From Caenispirillum bisanense (GTDB taxonomy: Bacteria > Pseudomonadota > Alphaproteobacteria > Rhodospirillales > Rhodospirillaceae), in contig NZ_OCNJ01000014.1 of assembly GCF_900230255.1 (NCBI RefSeq), positions 31,061 to 95,060 on the forward strand: a stretch of 64,000 nucleotides of DNA, given 5' to 3'. Both the position numbers and the translations under genes were made by a program. Of the stretch, positions 19,383 through 29,563 are shown piece after piece (the stretch's first letter is position 1; each line of letters begins with the position of its first letter). The notes below the pieces were generated by a model that saw only the letters and a program-made list of their open reading frames with translations, did not search any database and had not been told where the DNA came from.

Positions 19383-20743
19383 GCGAAGAGCCTTTCGAGA
19401 ACGGACGTGAACCGGCGGGCCGCCTGCTCTTCGAGCGGATGGCGGCCGTCGCGCACGACGGTGCGGCCGGCGATGCAGACATGGCGGACGAGCGCGGCGT
19501 TGCCGGCGAAGATCCAGCCGTCGAGCAGGGCGTCGCCCGAGCGGGCGGCGAGGAGCGGGTGGGCGTCGTCGAGCACCACCACGTCGGCGCGGCGGCCGAC
19601 GGCGAGGCTGCCGGCCTCCAGGCCGCAGGCCTGCGCCCCGCCGGTGGCAGCGGCCTCCAGGAGCATGCGGCCGGTGGCGCGCTCGGGCCCGCCGGCCAGC
19701 ACGGTGCGGCGGCGGGTGGTCAGGCGGGCGCCGTACTCCAGCCAGCGCAGGTCCTCGACCGGACTGACGGAGATGTGGCTGTCCGACCCGATGCCGAAGC
19801 GCCCGCCGGCACGCTGGAAGTCCTCCGCCGGGAAGAAGCCGTCGCCCAGGTTGGCCTCGGTGGTCGGGCACAGGCCGACGACGCAGCCGCGCGCCGCCAT
19901 GCCGGCCACTTCCGGCGGCGTGACGTGGGTGGCGTGGATCAGGCACCAGCGCTCGTCCACCGGCAGGTTCTCCAGCAGCCAGGCGACGGGGCGGTGGCCG
20001 GTGTGGTCGAGGCAGTCGTCCACCTCGCGCGTCTGTTCGGCGATGTGGATGTGGATGGGGCCTTCGGGGGTGGCCGCCACCAGCGCCTGAAGCTCGCGGG
20101 CGGGCACGGCGCGCAGGGAGTGGGGCGCGATGCCGACCACCACGTCGTCGGCATCGGCATAGGTCGCGCGCAGGTCCGCGGTCAGGGCCTGGAAGCCGTC
20201 CAGGTCGTGGACGAAGCGGCACTGCCCGGCGGTGGGCGGCGTGCCGCCGAAGCCCGAGGCTGCATAGAACACCGGCAGCAGCGTCATGGGCAGGCCCGCC
20301 GCCCGCGCCGCCGCCACCGCCCGGTGCGCCATCTCCGCCCGGTCGGCGTAGGGGGTGCCGTCCTGGTCGTGGTGCAGGTAGTGGAATTCGCCGACGGCGG
20401 TGAAGCCGGCCTTCAGCATCTCGATGTAAAGCTGCGTCGCCACCGCCTCGAAGGCGTCGGGGTCCATGCCGGCGACCGCCGTGTACATGGCCTCGCGCCA
20501 GCTCCAGAAGCTGTCCGACCCGGCGCCCGAGCGCTCGCCGCGCCCGGCGATGGCGCGCTGGTGGGCGTGGCTGTGCAGGTTGGGGATGCCCGGCACGGCG
20601 ACGCCGTCCAGCCGCTCGGCCTCCGGCGATGGTTGAGCACCGGACTCGATCTTGGCGATGCGGCCGTCGTCGCCGACCGTCATCTCGACCGCCTCGGCCC
20701 AGCCGTCCGCCAGCAGGGCCCGCGGGAAAAACAGTTTGCGCAT
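19379..20743 (-). CDS. hutF: Formimidoylglutamate deiminase
   Basis: 454 residues of the amidohydrolase superfamily. It converts N-formimino-L-glutamate to N-formyl-L-glutamate plus ammonia, the branch that needs HutG. Metal ligands are visible in NLHSHAHQR, in IHIHIAEQ and in [12 protein letters not shown]. The ATG at 20743 has GGGAGGG 5 nt upstream. It is the first gene of the minus-strand hut operon, directly behind a TATAAT-type -10 that overlaps the HutC-like palindrome. The hutG/hutF pair shows this organism uses the five-enzyme route rather than direct hydrolysis by HutG. Confidence 0.95.
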   Translation of the reverse strand: MRKLFFPRALLADGWAEAVEMTVGDDGRIAKIESGAQPSPEAERLDGVAVPGIPNLHSHAHQRAIAGRGERSGAGSDSFWSWREAMYTAVAGMDPDAFEAVATQLYIEMLKAGFTAVGEFHYLHHDQDGTPYADRAEMAHRAVAAARAAGLPMTLLPVFYAASGFGGTPPTAGQCRFVHDLDGFQALTADLRATYADADDVVVGIAPHSLRAVPARELQALVAATPEGPIHIHIAEQTREVDDCLDHTGHRPVAWLLENLPVDERWCLIHATHVTPPEVAGMAARGCVVGLCPTTEANLGDGFFPAEDFQRAGGRFGIGSDSHISVSPVEDLRWLEYGARLTTRRRTVLAGGPERATGRMLLEAAATGGAQACGLEAGSLAVGRRADVVVLDDAHPLLAARSGDALLDGWIFAGNAALVRHVCIAGRTVVRDGRHPLEEQAARRFTSVLERLFA

Positions 20744-20758
20744 GGGCGCCCTCCCGAT

Positions 20759-20789
20759 ATTATAGGCAAGCCTATACAAGTTCAGACAA
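20759..20789 (-). promoter_or_regulatory. Probable hutF promoter (-35/-10)
   Basis: On the minus strand a perfect -10 TATAAT (20764-20759) follows TTGTCT (20789-20784) with a 19-nt spacer. The -10 is 15 nt from the hutF start codon, so the leader is very short. The -10 overlaps the palindrome at 20761-20776, a layout that fits repression. Confidence 0.55.
20761..20776. promoter_or_regulatory. hutO: HutC-like operator between the divergent hut operons
   Basis: Perfect inverted repeat TATAGGC-AA-GCCTATA, flanked by ACTTG on the far side (minus strand CTTGTATAGGCTTG). It resembles the TTGTATA-type sites bound by HutC/GntR repressors. It is the only strong palindrome in the 112-bp gap between hutF and hutI, and hutC itself is in the locus. 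HutC should release it when urocanate is bound. Confidence 0.7.
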
Positions 20790-20855
20790 CGATGGCAAGG
20801 CCGATCCCGGTGCTCAGTCTTGAGGCGGATCGGCCGCGACAGGAGGTGAGCCGCC

Positions 20856-22100
20856 ATGACCGCCGCGCCCCGCTGGGACAGCCTGTGGATCGACGTCAAC
20901 GCCGCCACCATGACGGCGGGCGGCGCGCCCTACGGCGCCATCGCGGACGCCGCCGTGGCGGTGAAGGACGGCCGCATCGCCTTCGTCGGCCGTCGCGCCG
21001 ACCTGGAGGCTGCGCCCGAGTCGCTCGCCACCACCGTCCACGAAGGGCAGAGCGGGTGGCTGACGCCGGGGCTGGTCGACTGCCACACTCATCTGGTCTA
21101 CGCCGGCAACCGCGCCCGCGAGTTCGAACTGCGACTCGAAGGCGCCACCTACGAGGAGATCGCCCGGGCCGGCGGCGGCATCGTCTCCACCGTGCGCGCC
21201 ACCCGCGCCGCCGACGAGGACGCGCTGGTCGCCGGCGCCCTGCCGCGCCTCGACGCCCTGCTGGCGGAAGGCGTGACGACTGTCGAGATCAAGTCCGGCT
21301 ACGGCCTGGAAACGGACACCGAGCTGCGCATGCTGCGCGCCGCCCGTCGGCTTTCCGCCCTGCGGCCGGTGGCGGTGCGCACCACCTTCCTCGGCGCCCA
21401 TGCGGTGCCGCCCGAGTTCAAGGACGACCCCGACGGCTACGTCGATCTGGTGTGCCGTGAGATGCTGCCCGCCGCCGCCGAGGCCGGGGTCGCCGATGCG
21501 GTGGATGCCTTCTGCGAGGGCATCGGCTTCTCCGCCGCCCAGACCCGCCGGGTGTTCGATACCGCCAAGGGCCTCGGCCTGCCGGTGAAACTGCACGCCG
21601 AGCAACTGTCCAACTTGGGCGGCGCGGCGCTGGTGGCGGAATACGGCGGCCTGTCGGCCGACCACATCGAGCACCTGGACGAGGCCGGCGTGAAGGCCAT
21701 GGCAGAGGCGGGCGTCGTCGCCGTGCTGCTGCCGGGGGCCTTCTACGTGCTGCGCGAGACCAAGCTGCCGCCCATGGATCTGCTGCGCCGCCACGGCGTC
21801 CCCATGGCCGTCGCCACCGACTGCAATCCCGGCACGGCGCCCGTCACGTCTCTGCTGCTCATGGTCAACATGGCCTGCACCCTGTTCCGCCTGACGCCGG
21901 AAGAGGCGCTCGCCGGCGTCACCCGCCATGCCGCCCGCGCCCTCGGCCTATCCGACCGCGGCGAGCTGCGCGAGGGCCTGCGCGCCGACATGGCGCTGTG
22001 GCGCATCGGGTCGCCGGCGGAACTCGCCTACATGGTCGGCTTCAACCCCTGCGCCGCGGTGGTCAACGGCGGCGCCGTGCGGGAGCCGCGGACGTCATGA
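20856..22100 (+). CDS. hutI: Imidazolonepropionase
   Basis: 414 residues. It hydrolyses 4-imidazolone-5-propanoate to N-formimino-L-glutamate. The metal-binding HTH at residues 77-79 ([14 protein letters not shown]), the KSGYGLET segment, [11 protein letters not shown], and the metal-ligand Asp in [11 protein letters not shown] are all present. A strong GACAGGAGGTG site precedes the ATG. It is the first gene of the plus-strand hut operon and overlaps hutC by 4 nt (ATGA). Confidence 0.96.
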   Translation: MTAAPRWDSLWIDVNAATMTAGGAPYGAIADAAVAVKDGRIAFVGRRADLEAAPESLATTVHEGQSGWLTPGLVDCHTHLVYAGNRAREFELRLEGATYEEIARAGGGIVSTVRATRAADEDALVAGALPRLDALLAEGVTTVEIKSGYGLETDTELRMLRAARRLSALRPVAVRTTFLGAHAVPPEFKDDPDGYVDLVCREMLPAAAEAGVADAVDAFCEGIGFSAAQTRRVFDTAKGLGLPVKLHAEQLSNLGGAALVAEYGGLSADHIEHLDEAGVKAMAEAGVVAVLLPGAFYVLRETKLPPMDLLRRHGVPMAVATDCNPGTAPVTSLLLMVNMACTLFRLTPEEALAGVTRHAARALGLSDRGELREGLRADMALWRIGSPAELAYMVGFNPCAAVVNGGAVREPRTS

Positions 22101-22831
22101 CCCAGGCGCTCTACCGCCGCATCAAGGACTCCATCCGCAGCCGCATCCTCTCCGGCGAGTGGCCCGAGGGTTATCAGGTGCCGTCGGAACACCGGTTGCT
22201 GGAGGAGTTCAAGGTCAGCCGCATGACCGTCCACCGGGCCCTGCGCGAGTTGCAGGAGGAAGGGCTGCTCAGCCGCGTGCAGGGCGTCGGCACCTTCGTC
22301 GCCGAGCGGCGGCCGAGCGTCTCCATCGTCGAGCTGAAGTCCATCGCCGACGACATCGCCGAGCGCGGCAACCGCCACTCGGCGCGGGTGGAGCGGCTGA
22401 CGGCGGTGCCGGCCGACGCGCCGCTGGCGCGCCAGTTCAACCTGCCGGAGGGGGCGCGGCTGTTCCATTCCGTCGTCATCCACTGCGAAAACGACGTGCC
22501 CATCCAGTACGAGGAACGCTGGGTCAACCCCGAGATGGCGCCGCGCTACCTCGACCAGGATTTCGCCCGCATCACCACCACCGCCTACCTCACCGGCCTC
22601 TACGGCGCGCCCGACGTGGAACACGTCATCGAGGCGGCGCTGCCGGGGGCGGGCGCGGCCAAGCTGCTCGGCATCACCACCACCGAGCCCTGCCTGCGGC
22701 TGACCCGCCGCACCTGGGTGCAGGGCAAGGTAGTGACGCTGGTGGTGATGGTCCATCCCGGCACCCGCTTCCGCCTCGGCACCTGGTTCCGCGCCCAGCC
22801 CGGCGCGGTGCCGCTGATGCAGGCCCTTTGA
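22097..22831 (+). CDS. hutC: Histidine utilisation repressor, GntR/UTRA family
   Basis: 244 residues. An N-terminal GntR winged helix (~1-70: [29 protein letters not shown]) is followed by a UTRA effector domain (~90-240). HutC represses hut genes and is induced by urocanate. Its site is probably the palindrome at 20761-20776. The start at 22097 is fixed by the ATGA overlap with hutI and by conservation of [20 protein letters not shown]. It lies between hutI and hutU, so it controls its own operon. Confidence 0.95.
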   Translation: MTQALYRRIKDSIRSRILSGEWPEGYQVPSEHRLLEEFKVSRMTVHRALRELQEEGLLSRVQGVGTFVAERRPSVSIVELKSIADDIAERGNRHSARVERLTAVPADAPLARQFNLPEGARLFHSVVIHCENDVPIQYEERWVNPEMAPRYLDQDFARITTTAYLTGLYGAPDVEHVIEAALPGAGAAKLLGITTTEPCLRLTRRTWVQGKVVTLVVMVHPGTRFRLGTWFRAQPGAVPLMQAL

Positions 22832-22879
22832 CAGACACCACGAACACCACGAAGAACGCGATCAGGGAGACCCCCGTCC

Positions 22880-24553
<1,674 letters not shown>

Positions 24554-24610
24554 GGCCGCGGCATCTTTCAATCATAAAATAATCCTCCACCGAACAGGGA
24601 GTTTTGGCAC

Positions 24611-25717
24611 ATGGATCGCAGGACGTTTCTGAAGAGCGCCGGAACCGGCATGGCCGGCGCGGCCGCCGTCGCCGGTCTGGCCGCCCCGGCCATCGCCCAG
24701 GGCCGCGAGCAGTGGACCATGGTCACCAGTTGGCCGCGCAACCTGCCGGGGCCGGGCGTCGCCGCCAACATGCTGGCGGAGCGCATCACGGCGCTGTCGG
24801 GCGGCCGGCTCGAGGTGAAGGTGTCGTCGGCGGGCGAGCTGGTCCCGGGCCGCGGCGTGTTCGACGCCGTGTCCGAGGGCACGGCGCAGCTGTATCACTC
24901 GGTGCCGGCCTATTGGGGCTCCAAGTCCATCGGCTTCCTGCTGTTCGGCTCGCAGCCCTTCGGCCTGACGGCCATCGAGCAGTCGGGCTGGATGAACCAC
25001 GGCGGCGGCCAGGCGCTCTATGACGAGATGTACGCCCGCTTCAACATCAAGCCGTTCCTGTGCGGCAACTCGGGCGCCCAGTTCTTCGGCTGGTTCCGCA
25101 ACGAGATCACGTCGGTGGACGACCTGCGCGGCCTGCGCTTCCGCACCACCGGCCTCAACAGCGAGGTGCTGTCGCGTCTCGGCATGGCGGTGCAGGCCAT
25201 GGGCGGGGCGGAGATGTTCCAGGCCCTGCAGTCGGGCACGCTCGACGCCGGCGAGTTCATCGGCCCGTGGACCGACAGCGCGCTCGGCTTCTACCAGGTC
25301 GCCAAGAACTACTACACCCCCTGCATCGGCGAGCCCTCGTCGGCGGAAGAGTGCGGCGTCAACATGGACGCCTTCAACGCCCTGCCCGACGACCTGAAGC
25401 AGGCGGTGAAGCTGGCCTGCCAGTCGCTCTACGACCAGGTGCTGACCGAGTACAACACCAACCACGCCAAGGCCCTGCCCATGATGGTGAAGGAGCACGG
25501 GGTGCAGGTGCGCGAGTTGCCCGAGGACGTGGTGGTCGCCATCGGCAACGAGGCGGGCAAGGTGGTCTCGGAACTGCGCGACAACTCCGACGACCTGGTG
25601 AAGCGCATCGTCGAGAGCTTCCTCGCCTACCGCACCCTCATGACCCAGTACATGCCGCATTCCGACGGCGGCTTCTACAAGGCGCGGGTGCTGAACTACA
25701 GCTATCCCACCGCCTGA
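24611..25717 (+). CDS. dctP: TRAP transporter substrate-binding protein, TakP-like
   Basis: 368 residues. The twin-arginine signal (MDRRTFLKSAG, then AAPAIAQ) sends the folded protein to the periplasm. The mature part resembles TakP-type DctP proteins, including SAGELVPG, GWFRNEI and DAGEFIGPW, the last corresponding to the EWVGP substrate loop. TakP binds 2-oxoacids with a cation. The ligand here is unknown, and its position 57 nt after hutU suggests histidine, urocanate or a related acid. The other TRAP subunits follow after a 203-bp gap holding two strong hairpins. Confidence 0.9.
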   Translation: MDRRTFLKSAGTGMAGAAAVAGLAAPAIAQGREQWTMVTSWPRNLPGPGVAANMLAERITALSGGRLEVKVSSAGELVPGRGVFDAVSEGTAQLYHSVPAYWGSKSIGFLLFGSQPFGLTAIEQSGWMNHGGGQALYDEMYARFNIKPFLCGNSGAQFFGWFRNEITSVDDLRGLRFRTTGLNSEVLSRLGMAVQAMGGAEMFQALQSGTLDAGEFIGPWTDSALGFYQVAKNYYTPCIGEPSSAEECGVNMDAFNALPDDLKQAVKLACQSLYDQVLTEYNTNHAKALPMMVKEHGVQVRELPEDVVVAIGNEAGKVVSELRDNSDDLVKRIVESFLAYRTLMTQYMPHSDGGFYKARVLNYSYPTA

Positions 25718-25733
25718 TCCGGCGCAGTCGTGT

Positions 25734-25767
25734 CCGGCCTGCGGCGAGCGTGCTCGTCGCAGGCCGG
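25734..25767 (+). promoter_or_regulatory. Strong hairpin after dctP
   Basis: 16-nt arms (CCGGCCTGCGGCGAGC / GCTCGTCGCAGGCCGG) with one G-T pair and a 2-nt centre, 16 nt past the dctP stop, and no T-run. It probably stabilises dctP mRNA or partly ends transcription, giving more binding protein than permease. Confidence 0.6.
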
Positions 25768-25838
25768 CCGGCGCGACCGCGCCGCGCGGCTCCTGCCGCG
25801 GGAGCCAAGCGGCCAGGGGCCGCGCCCGGCGCCTGAGG

Positions 25839-25864
25839 GGTGGTGACCGCGAGCGGTCACCACC
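25839..25864 (+). promoter_or_regulatory. Second hairpin upstream of dctQ
   Basis: Perfect 12-nt arms (GGTGGTGACCGC / GCGGTCACCACC) around GA. It lies 56 nt before the dctQ start and has no T-run. With the hairpin at 25734-25767 it forms a structured spacer inside the TRAP operon. Confidence 0.55.
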
Positions 25865-25920
25865 GACAAAACGAATCGGGCCCCCGCCGCCCGATGCCTG
25901 CCAACCGCCGAGGGGGGATC

Positions 25921-26463
25921 ATGGCCGCCGCCGCCCTGCTTTCGCGCATCGGTGCCGGGCTGGACCGCATCAACGCCGCCGTCGGGTCGGTGGTGATGTG
26001 GTTCGCCGTCGGCATGATGCTCATCCAGTTCGCCATCGTCGTGCTGCGCTACGTGTTCGGCATGAGCTTCATCTTCGTGACGGAAGCGGAGATGTACCTG
26101 CATGCCGCCCTGTTCATGCTGGGCGCCGGCTATACCCTGCTGCACGACGGGCACGTGCGGGTCGACATCTTCTACGGCAGCATGACCCGACGCCGGAAGG
26201 CGGTGGTGGACCTGCTCGGCACGGTCTTCTTCCTGCTGCCGACCTGCGGCGTGATCCTCTTCTACACCTGGCCTTACGTGCGGCGGTCGTGGCAGATCAT
26301 GGAAGGGGCGATTTCGGTCGGCGGCATCCCCGCCTCCTTCCTGCTCAAGAGCCTGATCCCGGCCTTCGCCGTGCTGCTGATCGTGCAGGGCATCGCCATG
26401 GCCCTGCGCAACCTCGCCGTCCTGCTCGGCCGCGACGCGGACGGGGAGGGCGCGGCGTCATGA
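25921..26463 (+). CDS. dctQ: TRAP transporter small permease subunit
   Basis: 180 residues with four hydrophobic segments (VGSVVMWFAVGMMLIQFAIVVL; EMYLHAALFMLGAGYTLL; VVDLLGTVFFLLPTCGVIL; LKSLIPAFAVLLIVQGIAM), the DctQ pattern, plus the typical HVRVDIFYG loop after the second helix. It joins DctM in the inner membrane to form a Na+-driven permease. The ATG at 25921 has GGGGGGA close upstream; an ATG at 25840 is inside the second hairpin and is unlikely. It overlaps dctM by 4 nt. Confidence 0.92.
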   Translation: MAAAALLSRIGAGLDRINAAVGSVVMWFAVGMMLIQFAIVVLRYVFGMSFIFVTEAEMYLHAALFMLGAGYTLLHDGHVRVDIFYGSMTRRRKAVVDLLGTVFFLLPTCGVILFYTWPYVRRSWQIMEGAISVGGIPASFLLKSLIPAFAVLLIVQGIAMALRNLAVLLGRDADGEGAAS

Positions 26464-28037
26464 GCCTGCTCGCGGCCAACCTCGACCTCGTCATGTTCGC
26501 CGCCCTGTGCGGCGGCATCCTGCTCGGCTATCCGGTGGTCTTCACCCTGTCGGGCATCGCCATCCTGTTCGGCGTGCTGGGCCTCGCGCTCGGGCACTTC
26601 AACATGAACCTGCTGGCGGCGCTCGGGCAGCGCGTGTTCAGCCTGATGACCAACGAGATCCTGCTCGCCATCCCGCTCTTCGTGCTCATGGGCGTGATCC
26701 TCGAACGCTCTCGCATCGCCGAGGAACTGCTGGAGGAGATGGGCCGGCTGTTCGGCGGCGTGCGCGGCGGCCTCGCCGTGTCGGTGATCCTGGTCGGCAT
26801 GCTGCTGGCTGCCTCCACCGGCATCGTCGGCGCGACGGTGGTGACCATGGCGCTGATTGCCATGCCGGCCATGCTGCGCCATGGCTACGGCAAGCCGCTG
26901 GCGAGCGGCGTCATCGTCTCGGCCGGCACGCTTGGCCAGATCATCCCACCGTCGACCATGCTCATCATCCTGGCGGAGGTGATGTCGTCGGGCTACCAGC
27001 AGGCCCAGTTCGCCATGGGCAAGTTCACCATCGAGACCATCTCGGTCGGCGACGTCTTCGCCGCCGCGTTGATCCCCGGCCTCTGCCTCGTCGCCATATA
27101 CATCGCCTTCGTGCTCGGCCTCGCCCTGCTGCGGCCGAAGGCGGCGCCGGCCATCCCGCGCGCCGAGGACCTGACGACCGGCGAAGTGCTGCGCCACCTG
27201 GGCCGCGTGCTGGTGCCGCCCATCGTGCTCATCGTCGCCGTGCTGGGCTCCATCCTCGGCGGCATCGCGACCCCGACCGAGGCCGCCGCCGTCGGTGCGG
27301 TCGGCGCCCTCATGCTGGCCGGGCCGCGGTTGATGCCGGGCCGGTCGTGGCTGCCCTTCGCGCTGTCGGCGGCGGCCATCGTCGCCATGCTGGGGCTGAC
27401 GGCCTTCGTCGACCTGCGCACCGGCCGCAGCGAGGTTTCGGCGGTGGAGCAGGCGGGCATCTGGGTGGCGGCGGGCCTGACGGTGGTCACCTTCTGGGGC
27501 ATCCTGGTGGCGCTGTGGCGGGCCCATCGGGTGGGCGTGCTGCGGCCGGTGCTGGCGTCCACCACGCTCGTCACCTCCATGATCTTCGCCATGATGATCG
27601 GCGCGTCGGTGTTCTCGCTGGTGTTCCGCGGCCTCGGCGGCGATGCGCGGGTGGAGGAGTTCCTCACCGCCATGCCGGGTGGCGAGACGGGCGCGCTGCT
27701 GTTCGTCATGGCGGTGGTCTTCGTGCTCGGCTTCTTCCTGGACTTCGTCGAGATCTCGGTGATCGTGCTACCCATCGTGGTGCCGGTGCTGCTCGCCATG
27801 GGCATGGACCCCATCTGGCTGGCGGTGCTCATCGCCATCAACCTGCAGACCAGCTTCCTGACGCCGCCCTTCGGCTTCTCGCTGTTCTACCTGCGCGGGG
27901 CGGCACCACCGGAGGTGCGGACCATCGACATCTACCGCGGGGTGGTGCCCTTCGTGCTGTTGCAGATCGTCGGCATGCTGGTGATCTACTGGCTGCCCGA
28001 CATCGCCACCTGGCTGCCGCGCCTGCTGGCGCGCTGA
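26460..28037 (+). CDS. dctM: TRAP transporter large permease subunit, long form
   Basis: 525 residues, about 100 longer than ordinary DctM. Family segments are clear: LLAIPLFVLMGVILERS, AASTGIVGATVVTMALIAMPAML, GTLGQIIPPS, GGIATPTEAAAVGA and the C-terminal TSFLTPPFGFSLFYL. The extra length is a hydrophobic insertion at ~280-360 (after TEAAAVGAVGAL), as I recall for large permeases that go with TakP-like binding proteins. The start overlaps dctQ (ATGA). The protein carries the transport path with ~12 or more helices. Confidence 0.92.
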   Translation: MSLLAANLDLVMFAALCGGILLGYPVVFTLSGIAILFGVLGLALGHFNMNLLAALGQRVFSLMTNEILLAIPLFVLMGVILERSRIAEELLEEMGRLFGGVRGGLAVSVILVGMLLAASTGIVGATVVTMALIAMPAMLRHGYGKPLASGVIVSAGTLGQIIPPSTMLIILAEVMSSGYQQAQFAMGKFTIETISVGDVFAAALIPGLCLVAIYIAFVLGLALLRPKAAPAIPRAEDLTTGEVLRHLGRVLVPPIVLIVAVLGSILGGIATPTEAAAVGAVGALMLAGPRLMPGRSWLPFALSAAAIVAMLGLTAFVDLRTGRSEVSAVEQAGIWVAAGLTVVTFWGILVALWRAHRVGVLRPVLASTTLVTSMIFAMMIGASVFSLVFRGLGGDARVEEFLTAMPGGETGALLFVMAVVFVLGFFLDFVEISVIVLPIVVPVLLAMGMDPIWLAVLIAINLQTSFLTPPFGFSLFYLRGAAPPEVRTIDIYRGVVPFVLLQIVGMLVIYWLPDIATWLPRLLAR

Positions 28038-28057
28038 CCGGGTGAGGCGATTTCATC

Positions 28058-28092
28058 CGGTGCCGCGCTTGCTCCGGGCGGGCGCGGCACCG
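28058..28092 (+). terminator. Hairpin after dctM
   Basis: 11-bp perfect stem CGGTGCCGCGC / GCGCGGCACCG with a 13-nt loop, 20 nt past the dctM stop. No T-run follows, so it could be a Rho-assisted or 3'-end-protecting hairpin. Confidence 0.45.
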
Positions 28093-28133
28093 ACCTGACC
28101 GGCTTCCCTGGTCCACCGCCGGAGCCCGCCGCC

Positions 28134-28916
28134 ATGCCGCCTGTCCTCGCCACGCCCGCCAGCCTCGCCGCCGACCTGCGGGGGCTCGGCGTGCGGCAGG
28201 GCGGGGTGCTGCTGGTGCATTCCTCCTTCCGCGCCGTGCGGCCGGTGGAGGGCGGGCCGCGGGGGCTGATCGAGGGCCTGCTGCAGGCGATCGGGCCGCG
28301 GGGAACGCTGGTCATGCCGTCGTGGGCGGGTGACGACGACGCGGTGTTCGACCCGGCCGCCAGCCCGGTGACGCCCGACTTGGGCGTCGTCGCCGAGGCA
28401 TTCCGCCATTTGCCGGGGGTGCTGCGGGCCGATCACCCGGCCTCCTTCGCCGCCCTCGGCCCGCGGGCGGCGGAGGTCCTGCGCGACCAGCTGCCCCTGC
28501 CGCCCCACATCCCGGCGAGCCCGGTCGGCCGCGTTCACGACCTGGACGGCCAGGTGCTGTTGCTGGGCGTCTGCCACGATGCGAATAGCACGGTGCATCT
28601 GGCGGAGCTGATGGCGGGCGTCCCCTACGGCATCCCGCACCACGTCACCGTCCTGCGCGACGGCCGGCCGGTGCGCGTCGACTACCTGGAAAACGACCAC
28701 TGCTGCGAGCGCTTCGCCCTGCTGGACGCCCCCTTGCGCACCGCCGGCCGTCAAGCGGAGGGCCGGGTGGGGGCGGCGGAGGCCCGGCTCGTTGCTTCCC
28801 GCGACGTGGTGGCGGCGGCGCTGCGGCTGCTCATCGCCGACCCGCTGGTGTTCCTGCATGGCCCTGAGGACGACTGCGAGGAATGCGACGCCGCCCGGGC
28901 CAGTGTGGCGGGGTAG
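28134..28916 (+). CDS. AAC(3)-family N-acetyltransferase
   Basis: 260 residues. The fold and motifs match the aminoglycoside 3-N-acetyltransferase family: LLVHSSFRAV near the start, GTLVMPSW, HPASFAALGP and an SPVGRVHDLDGQVLLLGV core. Members acetylate an amine using acetyl-CoA, but many chromosomal members act on unknown substrates and give no resistance. Nothing nearby suggests a mobile resistance context. The C-terminus holds unusual Cys pairs (DHCCERF, DDCEECDAA), which might bind a metal. It follows the TRAP operon by 96 nt and may be independent. Confidence 0.8.
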   Translation: MPPVLATPASLAADLRGLGVRQGGVLLVHSSFRAVRPVEGGPRGLIEGLLQAIGPRGTLVMPSWAGDDDAVFDPAASPVTPDLGVVAEAFRHLPGVLRADHPASFAALGPRAAEVLRDQLPLPPHIPASPVGRVHDLDGQVLLLGVCHDANSTVHLAELMAGVPYGIPHHVTVLRDGRPVRVDYLENDHCCERFALLDAPLRTAGRQAEGRVGAAEARLVASRDVVAAALRLLIADPLVFLHGPEDDCEECDAARASVAG

Positions 28917-29563
28917 GGGGCGGTCGCACGCCGGACGGGGTGAGCAGCGGGGAAGCCGGGCGACGCTGCCTCTCACTTGTCATGGCCGGGCTCCGACCCG
29001 GCCATCCACGGCGTGCACAGGGCCGGCCGTCGTGCCGCGGCGCCTTCCTCCACGGCAGCCGCCGGGGACGCCGTGGATGGCCGGATCAAGTCCGGCCATG
29101 ACATTGGGGGCCTTGTGCGACATCCCAACTCCTTGTCATGGCCGGGCCCCGACCCGGCCTTCCACGGCGTGCACGGTGTCGGCCGTCGTGCCGCGGCGCC
29201 TTCCTCCACGGCAGTCGCCGGGGGCGCCGTGGATGGCCGGTTCACAAGTCCGGCCATGACATTGGTGGGGGCCTTGTGCGACATCCCAAACCCTTGTCAT
29301 GGCCGGGCTCCGACTCGGCCATCCACGGCGTGCACAGGGCCGGCCGTCGTGCCGCGGCGCCTTCCTCCACGGCAGCCGCCGGGGGCGCCGTGGGTGGCCG
29401 GATCAAGTCCGGCCATGACACTGGGGGAGGTGGGCGAGGGCGCGCCGCGCCGGGGGAGGGGGTGGAGGGCGCGGCATGCCGGGCGGCGCGCCACGGGAAG
29501 CGACGCCACCCCCCGCCCACAGGAGGGAGCGCGAGGGAGGGCCTCCCCTCCCTCGCATCGTCC
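28917..29563. other. Non-coding stretch between AAC(3)-like gene and ECF42 operon
   Basis: About 650 bp with no credible gene. Its middle is the tandem palindromic array at 28978-29420. The flanks (28917-28977 and 29421-29563) are GC-rich and show nothing I can name. Open frames across it come from the repeats. Confidence 0.7.
28978..29420. repeat. Three tandem copies of a ~126-bp palindromic intergenic repeat
   Basis: Copies at 28978-29103, 29134-29261 and 29295-29420, separated by near-identical ~30-bp spacers (GGGGGCCTTGTGCGACATCCC), period 156-161 bp. Each copy starts TGTCATGGCCGG and ends CCGGCCATGACA, and inside carries CCATCCACGGCG facing CGCCGTGGATGG, so each can fold into a long cruciform with a conserved GGCCGTCGTGCCGCGGCGCC centre. 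Copies 1 and 3 are nearly identical, so expansion was recent. Units of this type (GTCATGGCCGGGCT...) are, from memory, common in alphaproteobacterial intergenic DNA. Confidence 0.9.

Noticed and set aside
28134..28916. Acquired aminoglycoside resistance gene
   Set aside because: The gene shares host composition, lies in a chromosomal context without integron or transposon marks, and is only a family-level match.
28978..29420. CRISPR-like regular repeats
   Set aside because: The units are ~126 bp and palindromic with nearly identical 30-bp spacers, not short repeats with unique spacers, and no cas genes are near.
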